The translations under genes were made by a program, and so were the position numbers. This document shows, piece after piece, positions 54,176 to 64,000 of a DNA stretch of 64,000 nucleotides. Under the pieces are notes generated by a model that was not told where the DNA came from, searched no databases, and saw only the letters and a program-made list of their open reading frames with translations. The DNA comes from Purshia tridentata (lineage: Eukaryota > Streptophyta > Magnoliopsida > Rosales > Rosaceae): NCBI GenBank assembly GCA_003254885.1, contig QANT01005788.1, forward strand, positions 148,471-212,470. Reading direction: 5' to 3'. Position 1 is the first letter of the stretch; every line of letters begins with the position of its first letter.

Positions 54176-56200
54176 TTACATCCAGTTATGAGGCATCAAG
54201 TAAGATTTCATTGGCCCCGATGATTCACCTCCAATGCTCTTTGTGTTGGCATCTGAACTGCCTGCTAGCATGGCCATCAGACTCCCCCCATGCACCCTGC
54301 CTTCTGGAACAAGGACAGGGGCCGAAGATTGGCCTCCTAGCCCAACTGAGAAATGGCCGCCTTGTTTCAAATCAGAACAAGTTCTGCTTGCTGAAGTCCC
54401 AATATTAATTACATCAACATTCATTTCATCGGCAATGAGGACGTCTTTCATCTTCTCCAGCTTCCCAAGTATAGGTTCTTGAACCATAGGACCCAAAGTA
54501 ACGCCCCCATGAACCCTCTTATCCTGAACCAGACCACTATGAAGCGCACAAAGGCCTGTCTTCCCCCTTGCGAATGAGTTGCAAGGACCAGCCGCTTGGC
54601 CACCATAAACTGATCCAGGATGGCCCCAAGAGCATCTCTTTCCTCCACCATGTGCCTTACAGAAGTCAGTGCTGCCTTGTGCACTCTTGCCACACCCATC
54701 AAACTTGCACCTCTTTCCCCCACCATGTCGGACGCAGTAGTCAGTCCGTCCCCTTGCACTCTTTGTGCACTCAGGCATGGCACATCGCTTACCACCCCCA
54801 TGTGCCACACAAAAGTTGGTACCACCATGCACACTCTTTGTACAATGCCCACCACCTTGGAATGCACACCTTTTCCCTCCACCATGTCCCTTGCAATAGG
54901 GCGTGCTTCCTTCAGCTCCCTTGGTGCAACCTGGAGCAGTGCACCGTTTTCCTCCACCATGAGCCTTGCAAAACATTGTGCTCCCTTGTGCCCCTTTTGT
55001 GCATCCTATAGCTTGGCATCGACGACCACCTCCATGTGAGATGCAAAGGCCTGAGAGGCCTTCTGCACTCTTTGTGCAATTTTCTTTTTGACATCTCTTG
55101 CCTCCACCATGGCGGATACACAATCCTGATTTCCCTCTGGCAGCTCGAGTGCAACCCTCATGACTGCACCTCCGACCACCACCATGAGCAATACAAAAAT
55201 CCGTGCGTCCTTCTGCACTCTTTGTGCACCCAAGGAATTCACAGCGCCGACCACCACCATGGGCCTTGCAATACACTGTCCGACCCTCAGCACCCTTGTG
55301 GCAGCCAGGTCTCTGACACCTCCTACCACCACCATGAGATATGCAACGACCAGAAGCACCCCTAGCACCCTTTCCACATCCCTCAACCTGACACGTCTTT
55401 GAATTAGTGCTGCGATGCTGTGACTGTTGCTTCTGTGTTATCCCAGAAGAAGTACAGGTGACTGAGCTATTTGGTGTGGTTAATATGCTTGATGAGGGCT
55501 CCGGAACAACTGGCATAGAATCGATCTTTGCTGGAACCTGTTTGGAAAGGTAGCTAGCCCATGGGATGAATGAAGCCTGCAATGGTTGCATGTCAATCCG
55601 TCGCTTCCAATGGCATGGAGTTGAATATTCATCTGCATTTTGGGCCCCATCATCCACCAGAGGCACCTCCAAGCCTGAAAACACTGAAGTGGAACTTGGA
55701 TTGGCACAGGTGATTTCAGATTCAGAGAGCCCAGTTAAGAGACTCAACTCCAAATCAGCCTTGGGCTGCAGTTCCATTGTGTTCAGGTTTGAATTAGCAG
55801 GTTTCTTTGGGCTGGGTACCTTCTCATTTCCAAGATGCAAAGCAAAGTCCAATTCCAGATCCATCGAGGACTCCTCATCTGTTTCTTTGGCTGAAGACAT
55901 TGTAGTGCAAGCAGTAGCTGAGCTTCCCTTGCTGTCTGAGGAACTTGTTGAACGACCAAGCCCAAGAGACAGTGAAGAGCCAACATGCTGGGTCAACAAT
56001 CCATCAATCAAACCCCACTTCCGTTTCATTCCTTTAGAGCTTGACATGGCCATTGAAGAACCAGGGGAATTGAGCCGTAAGGTAGTATCTGTGCAATAAT
56101 CACCTCCAGCTCCCCCAACTTGCATTGAATTGCCCAAGATCTTGAATGCATTCGAAGAAAAATTTGCAGCAAAACCCAAGTTCTCCAACCTATTGTCCAT
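54176..56200 (-). CDS. Multi-module Cys/His-repeat protein (loricrin-like/WRKY19-related)
   Basis: Single coding exon. I prefer the ATG at 56200 (MDNRLENLGFAANFSS, 674 aa) because relatives I recall begin this way; the in-frame ATG at 56233 would add 11 residues. The N-terminal half is Ser-rich and carries two LxLxL EAR-type motifs, SLSLGLG and DLELSLL. The C-terminal part has eleven tandem modules of about 24 residues with spacing C-x4-C-x10-C-x3-H, each ending HGGG(K/R)RC. These are likely zinc-binding. Similar repeats occur in the N-terminus of Arabidopsis WRKY19 and in At1g64140-like proteins annotated loricrin-like. There is no WRKY domain here. A transcriptional-repressor role is inferred from the EAR motifs. 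An upstream GT at 57930-57931 suggests an intron in the leader. Confidence 0.88.
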   Translation of the reverse strand: MDNRLENLGFAANFSSNAFKILGNSMQVGGAGGDYCTDTTLRLNSPGSSMAMSSSKGMKRKWGLIDGLLTQHVGSSLSLGLGRSTSSSDSKGSSATACTTMSSAKETDEESSMDLELDFALHLGNEKVPSPKKPANSNLNTMELQPKADLELSLLTGLSESEITCANPSSTSVFSGLEVPLVDDGAQNADEYSTPCHWKRRIDMQPLQASFIPWASYLSKQVPAKIDSMPVVPEPSSSILTTPNSSVTCTSSGITQKQQSQHRSTNSKTCQVEGCGKGARGASGRCISHGGGRRCQRPGCHKGAEGRTVYCKAHGGGRRCEFLGCTKSAEGRTDFCIAHGGGRRCSHEGCTRAARGKSGLCIRHGGGKRCQKENCTKSAEGLSGLCISHGGGRRCQAIGCTKGAQGSTMFCKAHGGGKRCTAPGCTKGAEGSTPYCKGHGGGKRCAFQGGGHCTKSVHGGTNFCVAHGGGKRCAMPECTKSARGRTDYCVRHGGGKRCKFDGCGKSAQGSTDFCKAHGGGKRCSWGHPGSVYGGQAAGPCNSFARGKTGLCALHSGLVQDKRVHGGVTLGPMVQEPILGKLEKMKDVLIADEMNVDVINIGTSASRTCSDLKQGGHFSVGLGGQSSAPVLVPEGRVHGGSLMAMLAGSSDANTKSIGGESSGPMKSYLMPHNWM

Positions 56201-56245
56201 TGAATAAGAGCTAAATGGAATAATATTATACATAGACCTAATCAA

Positions 56246-58044
56246 ATGTCTGCCTGAAATCTGGCTAAAGAAATTTATCTACAAAATTAAGTTAGATGTC
56301 TCTGAAAAAGTACATCCCACCCCCACTAACAAATCCGGATGTATCACGCCGATCCATTTCCTAAAAGGAATTTAAACAAAAATTTCACTGATCAGCTGCA
56401 GCAGTAGATGAAGCTTAGAAGACTTGATGATATCTTTACAGCATCATTTTGGCAATCAATCATCCTGCTTCAAGAGAAAAAAAAAATAGATCATTAGAGT
56501 GAGCAAATATCATGCATACATCAAGAAAACAAAAGGAACATGCTTCAAAAATATTGGGAAAAGAGGAACAACCTGGAAAACCATTCGATCTACTCCAAAA
56601 TAAGAAGTGAGAAGATCATGATAAGCAGTGAAAGAAACCAGCGCCCTGATATCTAGGAAGAAACAAAACAGATAATCATAAGAACAGAATGCAGTATATT
56701 TGCACAGTTGGTAGACAGACAAGAAAATTTAGCGAAAAAATAAAAGAGGAAACAAAATCAATAAAAGGAAAGAAAATCATTGTTTCCTAAAACACTATTC
56801 ATTTGTGGTATGAAAGCTCAAAGACAACCAAAAACCAAATAGATTCGATCATTGGCCAGACTAAGCAATATAATAAATGACCAATTTAGCGAACTTTCCC
56901 CTTCCAAAAAACTAAAGAAATGGGCCTTCAAAACTCCCAACCTTTTTCTTTTCGAGAGAACAGTTTAAAAGATATCGGGGGTGCATATAAATAAATTAAC
57001 AGATTCTGGGTATGGCAATCAAAAAGGATTTGAATTTCTAGTGACACAAATGCTCACTGAATTAAAAACAAGAAAAAAACACCAAAACAGAACAAATCAC
57101 CAGAAGAATTCAGACTCTTAATTCATATCCTTATCATTACTCGAATACACTGAATAGTGAATACAAAACACTCCGGTCAACAGCCTAGTTCACCGCTAAC
57201 TCAGTTAAAACATAATTTAATTTATGTTAAAATAATCTAGTTCATTCTAAAACCAAAAATAAAATTTTTTTGACAATTAACATGCAAGCAGTTGAAAACA
57301 TCAAAAGAAATAGAATAACAGATATACAACATTATGCATATAAAATTATATATCACATCAAATTCAGCACCATTTGTCAATAAATCCAACCATAATAGAG
57401 TAAAAGTAGCAAAAACAAATTAAAAAGTAGGGAATAAAGAAAGAAATGGAAACAACAAAGATGAAAAACTTCAAAAAAAGGTACAAGAAAATGCAAAACG
57501 ATAAGGAGTTCTACAACAATTGTACTTTATCAACAGATTTGTTACAAAAATGTAATACTTATAACAAATCTAGAATAAGCAATCCATTCAGATATGACAA
57601 TAAAAATAAAACAGGGAAGAAAGAAACTAAATCAACATAACGCAAGCTATGCTATGTTCTGTTTAGCTGCCAAGAAAATACAATTCAAAACGCTTTTCAT
57701 CCCGAAATCCAGAAACTTTGGCTCACTTAGCCAAACAACTGCTTAATTTAATATCCAAAATTAACTGTTTCAACAAAAATCGATACCAAAAAGAAGCAAA
57801 GTTCGAATCCTGTCGTTAAACACAAGAAATTGGAACGAGAAAAAAACCGAGAAAGACTTTGATAACAGAGTTGAAGCGCCGCCATAACAATACGATTCGA
57901 GAATTAGCGACAAAAGAGTTGCAGCAATTACCTTTGGTTTCGATTTGAATTCGATTGGTTTGGCGTGTGGGGAGAAGATTGTTAGGGTTTAGGGCTTGAG
58001 GCGCCGGCTGGAGAGTGGATGAGAGAGAGAGAGAGAGAGAGAGA
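56246..58044 (-). promoter_or_regulatory. Leader, leader intron and promoter-proximal DNA of the Cys/His-repeat gene
   Basis: No ORF reads convincingly. A donor-like AAAG|GTAATTG lies at 57931 on the minus strand, downstream of a GC-richer, UTR-like segment (57932-58020). This suggests a 5' non-coding exon and an intron of about 1.4 kb; a possible acceptor is near 56467 (GAAGCAG). A GA repeat at 58021-58044 marks the promoter edge. The exact acceptor is not proven. Confidence 0.45.
58021..58044. repeat. (GA)n microsatellite at the promoter edge
   Basis: A pure run of 12 GA units next to the presumed 5' exon of the Cys/His-repeat gene. GA repeats of this kind are bound by plant BBR/BPC proteins, but here this is only a possibility. 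Confidence 0.8.
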
Positions 58045-59894
58045 TAGATGCGGAAATGACGAAGCGAAGAGGAGGGTGCGCGTGTAAATAAGAAAAGGGT
58101 GAGGCACGTGGAAAAACAGACTGTGGGGTTGTGTAAAACTATAACCAGGGTTATCTGTCAGCGACATAATCATGGTAATCAACGGTTGCCTTTTTCTCCC
58201 CGTACTTGCCTTATTAATTTTTCTTTCCTTTTTTACCCTTCCTTCTGAAAATAGACAAGAAAATCAATATCTTCCCATCCCACCCCAAATATATTTCTTA
58301 ACACTTCACCACACCACACTCTCATATCCATCATAAATATATAAAGTTGATTTTAAAAATTTAAAGTGACAACAATAAAGTTGTGGAGTTGGTCTAGATG
58401 ATGAGCCAATCGGCTAATTAATTAAAATTAAGAAATTAAATTTTAGATTTTGAACAAATTTCAACAATTTCGATTCTTTAATATTTCAACATCTAAAAAC
58501 AATTGAAAATTTTAAGAAAGTTTTGAAATTTAATTTCGTGATTAGAATAGATTCATAATTCGATTGTATTCAACATATGCAATAAAATGTTTTTGAAATA
58601 CACGTGTATTTTTGTGTGTATTAATACAATATTTATAATCAAATGATAAAAAATTGTATGACCAATTGTCAGATTTTATAGTCTCAAACAAAATAAAAAA
58701 TAGACTTTTTTGCATAATAATAATTAAATCGGCCAGTGAAATTTACATCTATTTAACTATACCTAAGTAAAAAGTACATAATAGAAGGGAAAAAAAAACC
58801 ACCACTTTCCAGAGTAATACTTCATGCTCCCCCTAACTAAGATATGCAACTCCAATGAACATTGACACTAATTTACAAAAATAAATTAAATATATGTGTC
58901 TATATCATAAAATAAAATAAAATAACCATGTCCGGGGTAATTCCAATATTGCCTTTCTTATTAATTTATTATAGTCAGTTTCAATAGAATAAGAAAATTA
59001 AAGGGTAAAAGTTTGAACTTTTACCGTGAATGTAAAAACTAAAGTGCTCTACTTTTAGATTTATAAACCCCCTAGCCAATCAATAGACACCAAAACAACC
59101 TAATTTTGACAACATGTGTATTATTATATATATGTAAGAACAAAAAAATGAATATATCTTTGTCGTTATTAATTAGTTGAATTACCATATATACGTATTT
59201 TTCATGCATATCTAGTGGAAATGACGTGTGAAATGATGGCGTTCACACCATGCAAAATGTATATATGGAATTTGGTATATGTAAAGAGTCATTTGGAATA
59301 TTTTAAGAATTATTAATTTATTTCTCCCGTATTTATCTTCATATTCATCAAATGTGTCAAAGTGGTATACAATTGGATCTTAGTTTCACAGTACATCACA
59401 GCCGTTTATGATTAATGAATGGAAGTCAACTAAAGGAATTAAAACTATGTGGAGCTCAATATACAAGTGATATGATATGACATAACATGTTAGAAAGTTG
59501 AATGCTTTCTGCTCTCATCTTCATAATTATTATTATATGTAAGCTTTATATATGTTGTATGATTAAATATTCAATTATTACAAACTATTGGTGAAAATTA
59601 AATAAAGGTATTGACCTTATTTCTTGTAGTACAACTTTACAAGACAAAACTTGAATTTGAAACATATGAACCCTTGATCTTATATGCAAAGTACAAGCAA
59701 ATCTGCGAATAAATAAATAAAAAAAGTCCAAGCAAATCTTATTCACACGTACTAGACACTAGTTTTTATATTTATATATAATCTCCATTTTCATCCTCTT
59801 ACGTATGTAATAAAATATAATTATTATGTATTCCGTTTTTATTGTATCCAATGAATTTATAAGAAGTAAACAAATATGTTTCTAATAACATGAT
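58045..59894. other. Intergenic, AT-rich, no gene seen
   Basis: Very AT-rich DNA with short microsatellites. No RNA gene, exon or transposon end is visible. Confidence 0.5.
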
Positions 59895-60117
59895 TCTTAT
59901 TTTTAGATATATTGATTTATATAAAAAAAAATAGAATCAATATATCTAAAAATAGGTTGCAAAGTTATAAAAAAAAACAAATATTAGAGTTTTTTGCTTT
60001 TTGTTTATCTTATTTTTAGATATATTGATTTATATAAAAAAATAGAATCAATATATCTAAAAATAGGTTGCAAAGTTATAAAAAAAACAAATATTAGAGT
60101 TTTTTGCTTTTTGTTTT
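59895..60117. repeat. Tandem duplication whose units each form a hairpin
   Basis: Copies 59895-60007 and 60008-60117 are nearly identical, differing in A-run lengths. Each contains TTATTTTTAGATATATTGATT and its reverse complement, separated by about 15 bp, forming a roughly 20-bp perfect stem. Confidence 0.9.
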
Positions 60118-60119
60118 AA

Positions 60120-60195
60120 TTTGAAGGAGGGATTCAAATTCTTCGTAATATTATAAAAAGAAATTCCATTAAATCATACTCTAGTTATTCAACTA
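60120..60195 (-). mobile_element. Possible degenerate SINE remnant
   Basis: On the minus strand TATGATTTAATGGAATTTC and AATTTGAATCCCTCC are placed like the boxes A and B at 44.1 kb. It is more diverged and lacks a clear tail. Confidence 0.3.
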
Positions 60196-61142
60196 TGAAA
60201 ATTTATAATGACTTTAACAATAATAATTTATTTAATATATTCTTATACAATTTTACTGAACATAGTTTTTATTTTGTTTTTAATTTTAAGAATCATATTT
60301 GAAAATTGAAAGAGACCATGCTCTTTTGTCATGAACCATACAAATTTGTCTGTGTTGACAGTGTCCTTGAGGAAAAATGAATGATTCGTAACAACCTTAA
60401 AATATTATAAAAACATTGTTTCAGACTTTGTATTAATAAATGGTGGGGTGAGGTGAATGAAAATAAAAGTGAGTTAATTTTCAGTCATTAGCAAGTATTA
60501 AAATTGGGTAATTAAATATTGGGGTCGCTGCTAGTGCGAGTAGTGATTAACCATGGGTAGATTTAAACCAGAGGGGTTGGTCAAATGGGAATGAATGAGT
60601 ACAAGTTAACGAACAAGTACATCGAAACCTTTAACCGCCGCATGGAGCCAAAAAGACCTTCGGGGTTAACGTAGCTGGGATTTTCGACGCGGCTTAGAGT
60701 CTCCGACTCGTGTTTAGCTCCAATTAACGTCGCGTGGCGATGCGAAATCGAGAGAGAGAGAGTGTTTGGCTCCGCAACCCCCATGTCTCTCTCCAACACG
60801 TCAGCGTGACGTGACGCCAATATTTTCCGTGTGATCAGCAGCAGCGGCTGGTCACTTTCTGCCCCATGTGGACCCCACGCGCTCAATCAGGGATCTGCTA
60901 GCGGGTTTGGCTTCAGCGGCTGTGGCGGTTACCTTCCCGCGTGGGGAACTCTACGATCCACGCACTCTGCTGCCGCGTGACGGACAAGAACAGCTCTTCA
61001 GAGAAAATATCGCAAAAGCGACGTCGTTTTTGGGGAAGGGTCGCCACGTAGAATTTTGCAAATCTAAATCCGGGACGAATTTGATGTTATGTTTACCCGA
61101 AAACTGGAAAATTCTTCCGCAGAAAGAGTGGCGCAAAGGAAC
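60196..61142. other. Intergenic with a GC-rich island
   Basis: From about 60640 to 61142 base composition turns GC-rich, CpG-containing, with several ACGTC-type motifs. Open frames run through it but begin at non-ATG codons and show no family features. It could be a promoter region or a CpG-rich decayed sequence. The solo LTR is inserted at its end. Confidence 0.4.
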
Positions 61143-62162
61143 TGTTGATGCAAAAATCTGCTCGGACTTCTGCACACAACTTAAATGCGGATGGTTGGTG
61201 ACGTGGCGAGTTGAGCGAGCGAGCGGATGATCCGAGCGTGTCAACTGGTTGCTATCTCGATTTCTTCCTGCACACTGAACGGAAAAGAGCACCGGTATGG
61301 TACCGGCCGGAGATACTCCGATGGTAAAGTCAGAAGAGTGCAAGGAGGAGGATGTAAGAAAGGCTGAAGAACACAGCAAAGGCTTGGGAAGAAGAGGGAG
61401 GAAAAGAGGTAAAATTTCTGGGTAAATGTTGCCAGAGCTTGGGCTAGTTTTCTCAGATTTCTGTGTGTCCCCCTTGCCTTATGGTTATACTCTTATTTAT
61501 AGGCAAAGGGGTTGAGATATTTTGGCTGGCTAGTAGGTATGATCATGGCTGAACATAGGTCTTTAAGGGCTAAGTTTGCAGGATAAACTGGGTTACTGAC
61601 ATGTTCTTTCATTTAATGCAAGAGGGATGTCTGCAAGTTGCATGCATTAAATGGAAAGCAAGGCAGAGCAGGTAGGCCATAAATGCAAAGCATAGATTTT
61701 ACCTTTGGAGTGTCAGGCGCAATAACTACGACCTGAGTTTGCGTTCGGCTCGGAGTTGTATGAGTGGAGGTCGATCATTCCGATCCGAGTGGGACTTCCA
61801 GTGATGACACATCTGCGGGGAAGTTGAATACATCCAGGAACTATTCGGCTCGGAAGACATACGAATCCGATCCGAACAATAAGATGGAAGAGCTACCGAA
61901 CAGAGTTCTGACGAAGGGAGACACTTGACACATTCCGATCCGAGCTCAGCATCCGATCCGAGATACTAGTGAATTTCGCAGATTCTGCTTCTGACTATTA
62001 GTCAACATGATTGGTTCGGATCGGATTCGATGGCATGATCCGATCCGATGAGGTTGTATCGATGGCCCACTGACACGGGTCGCGGGACGGAAGTTGAATC
62101 CGAGGTCCCACGTGTTCAGAATGTTGACCGTTGACTCGAATGGGGGATGTTATCCCTGAACA
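61143..62162 (-). mobile_element. Solo LTR, 1020 bp, with perfect 5-bp target duplication
   Basis: The element begins TGTTGATG and ends CTGAACA (inverted TGTT/AACA ends) and is flanked by GGAAC on both sides (61138-61142 and 62163-62167). On the minus strand it has a TATAAATA box at 61494-61501, giving transcription toward lower coordinates. The U3 part (61740-62060) carries about six CCGATCC/GGATCGG blocks. No internal retrotransposon sequence remains, so it arose by LTR recombination. The superfamily cannot be stated from the LTR alone. Confidence 0.9.
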
Positions 62163-62196
62163 GGAACTTTATTTTATTTCTCGTTTTCTTTTTGCA

Positions 62197-62259
62197 AAAA
62201 TTCTTCCGCAGAAAGAGTGGCGCAAAGGAACTTTATTTTATTTCTCGTTTTCTTTTTGC
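62197..62259. repeat. Second copy of a 63-bp tandem duplication split by the LTR
   Basis: This unit (ttcttccgcagaaagagtgg and following T-rich part) also occurs as 61108-61142 joined to 62168-62196 once the LTR and one target copy are set aside. The duplication therefore predates the insertion. Confidence 0.85.
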
Positions 62260-64000
62260 AGCAAAAAAAGTCAAATTATTTTCTAACCATTCAAACAGCT
62301 CTGGAATTTATTCCCTTATCTTATTTTATCCACCACACGATCCAGACACATAAGAATCATAAATCAAGTTTTGTGCCGTCCGATCAGTTCACAGATGGTC
62401 CATGCGAGAGCAAAAAGATCCATCACCACCTTTATAAGATAACGTAGCTTCTAAAGTTCCTTTGAAAACATTACCTTACCTCTCTTTTCTTACATGTACC
62501 ATTCTTCATTCATATGAAATATTTTTCTTTATGAAATTTGCATATACTTTGATTAGCATAATGATTTTACTAATAACATTATTGATCACGTATTTTATAC
62601 AGATAAGGGTACAATCAGTTATATATATATATAGAAGGGTTCCATGTGACCATAATAAAAAATTTAATTAATAATGTGACTAATAAATATGATAATGTAT
62701 GTTTCAAGTGTGAAAGGATAAGCTACTCAAAAAAATGTCTCAAAAAAGTTAAAATAGTAACAAGAAAAATAAACAAGTTCATTATTGAGTTTGAACTTTT
62801 CACCATATTTTATGAAGAAAATGTTTTGGAACCACCACTGCTTTAGCTATCTTAATATACTTTTAGCAATGACAAAAACACTCTCATAAAGTCCCTTAAA
62901 TATATGATCAAGGTTTGAGTAAAGACGTAGTCGTGGCAAGTACTAGATTCTATAAGTGTAACATCGTTCATATTCCCTTTCATAGTTTGAAAATCTTATT
63001 TTATTTTTGGGTCTTGGAATGTTGGTGGAAAGGTCGAGGTTCTTTCATCAGACTTCTAATGGAGAATATGCTCTTTTCATATTCGGCTCCCCACGGTGCA
63101 CGTGTGACGATGAGTTCATGCCCGACATTCGTGTGAAAGTGATAACAAAGCAACAATTAATATAACATTAATCATTTGCAATAAAAATATATATATTTTT
63201 TTCTTATTTATCGTTGTTACCATTGAATTTGCATGGTTGTTTGTGTCTCATTTTAGGGACAAAGCTCATTGACCTTTGTGCATATGCCTAAATGCCTAAT
63301 AAGGTCCCACAAGATCTTGCAGCTTGAAAAATCGATCACTCATTCATAGAATCATAGCAAAGGTGAAGAAACATTTTTATTAATTTATACCATAATTAGT
63401 GCAAAAGTTTTGGCATCGGTATGTGAAGTTGAAGCAGTACTCATGTGCATGCATCATATATATCATGGGGTGCGTGCATGAGCATTAATACTGTCATTAT
63501 TTCAATGAAATAATGAGATAGTTACTTACGTGCAAAATTACCAAAAAGTGCTTAATTAAGACATCATATACTTTTGTAGAGCATTTCCTTCCCTAATGTA
63601 AAAGGAATTTTAAGAATTTTTTGCGAAATGTGAGATAGGGTTTAAATGCTCATAAGCATTCTAATGCTAAGCGATCAATCTTTCACATTTTGCAAAAATT
63701 CTGCAACTTTCATCCTACTTAGAAAATTTTCAATTTTCGTATGCAATTTGATCAAAAATTGCAAATGTAAACTTATGTCCATCTATAAGCAACTTAAGGT
63801 TGGATTGTATGGGAGATCCACAATTAAAAAAAAATTAAGGCTTAATTTCTTTTTCCATGGACACATTAGAAAATAACTCTTTTTTCAAAAAATTTTAGAA
63901 AACCAACTGATTTCATTTGGATTTAAATGACCAAGACGTCCTTTGGAGTTAGCCCAAGTAATGCAAAATGGTGAGATAATGAGTTATGATTAGATTAAGT
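62260..64000. other. Intergenic to the window end, no gene seen
   Basis: AT-rich DNA with short open frames lacking any recognisable feature. No tRNA, LTR pair or exon chain is supported. Confidence 0.5.

Noticed and set aside
54211-56099. Many plus-strand frames opposite the Cys/His-repeat gene
   Set aside because: They mirror the repetitive sense coding sequence and have no independent features.
60868-61230. 120-codon open frame in the GC-rich island
   Set aside because: It starts from GTG, runs into the solo LTR and has no recognisable family features.

Overview
The window looks like nuclear DNA of a dicot plant, plausibly a woody Rosaceae species such as Prunus; the species is an impression from protein similarity, not a demonstration. 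The background is AT-rich, genes carry many GT-AG introns, intergenic DNA is full of microsatellites, MITEs and LTR debris, and every recognisable protein belongs to a plant family. Two single N bases (4567 in a CT repeat, 30115 in a poly-A run) mark unresolved assembly positions.

Spliced genes I could rebuild codon by codon: a small plant-specific protein (3272-3517, minus); a peroxisomal DHNA-CoA thioesterase (7150-8162, plus, 3 exons, 166 aa, C-terminal AKL); a DAA1-type AAA ATPase (11325-16407, minus, 16 exons, 828 aa); a tRNA-Leu(CAA) (20708-20791, minus); a plastid-type CPBP/CAAX intramembrane protease (22165-24694, minus, 4 exons, 350 aa); a KUP/HAK/KT potassium-transporter family protein (26064-32241, minus, 9 coding exons, 774 aa); a calcium-dependent protein kinase (33186-37720, minus, 8 exons, 520 aa); a clade-II-like ALMT anion channel (41060-45175, plus, 6 exons, 540 aa); and a transcription-regulator-like protein with eleven cysteine/histidine modules (54176-56200 or 56233, minus, single coding exon). 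They are unrelated single genes, as expected in a plant genome, not an operon. The CDPK and ALMT are divergently arranged across 3.3 kb.

The region 45.2-54.1 kb is gene-poor and decayed: a Harbinger-like MITE, a tandem-repeat patch, a broken gene of unknown family with a duplicated segment and an inserted repeat, and a copia-like LTR fragment. The right end (58-64 kb) is AT-rich intergenic DNA with a 1020-bp solo LTR flanked by a perfect 5-bp target-site duplication.

The most striking signal is the KUP-family gene. Its reading frame and splicing are intact, yet all three acidic residues that line the K+/H+ site in this superfamily (TM1 Asp, TM3 Asp, TM6 Glu) are replaced by Ala, Val and Gly, while the neighbouring hydroxyl ligands are kept. 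It may be a non-transporting or altered-selectivity paralogue. A second signal is a minimal AUG-UAA upstream ORF in the leader of the CPBP protease gene, the same element that gives boron-dependent control in Arabidopsis NIP5;1.
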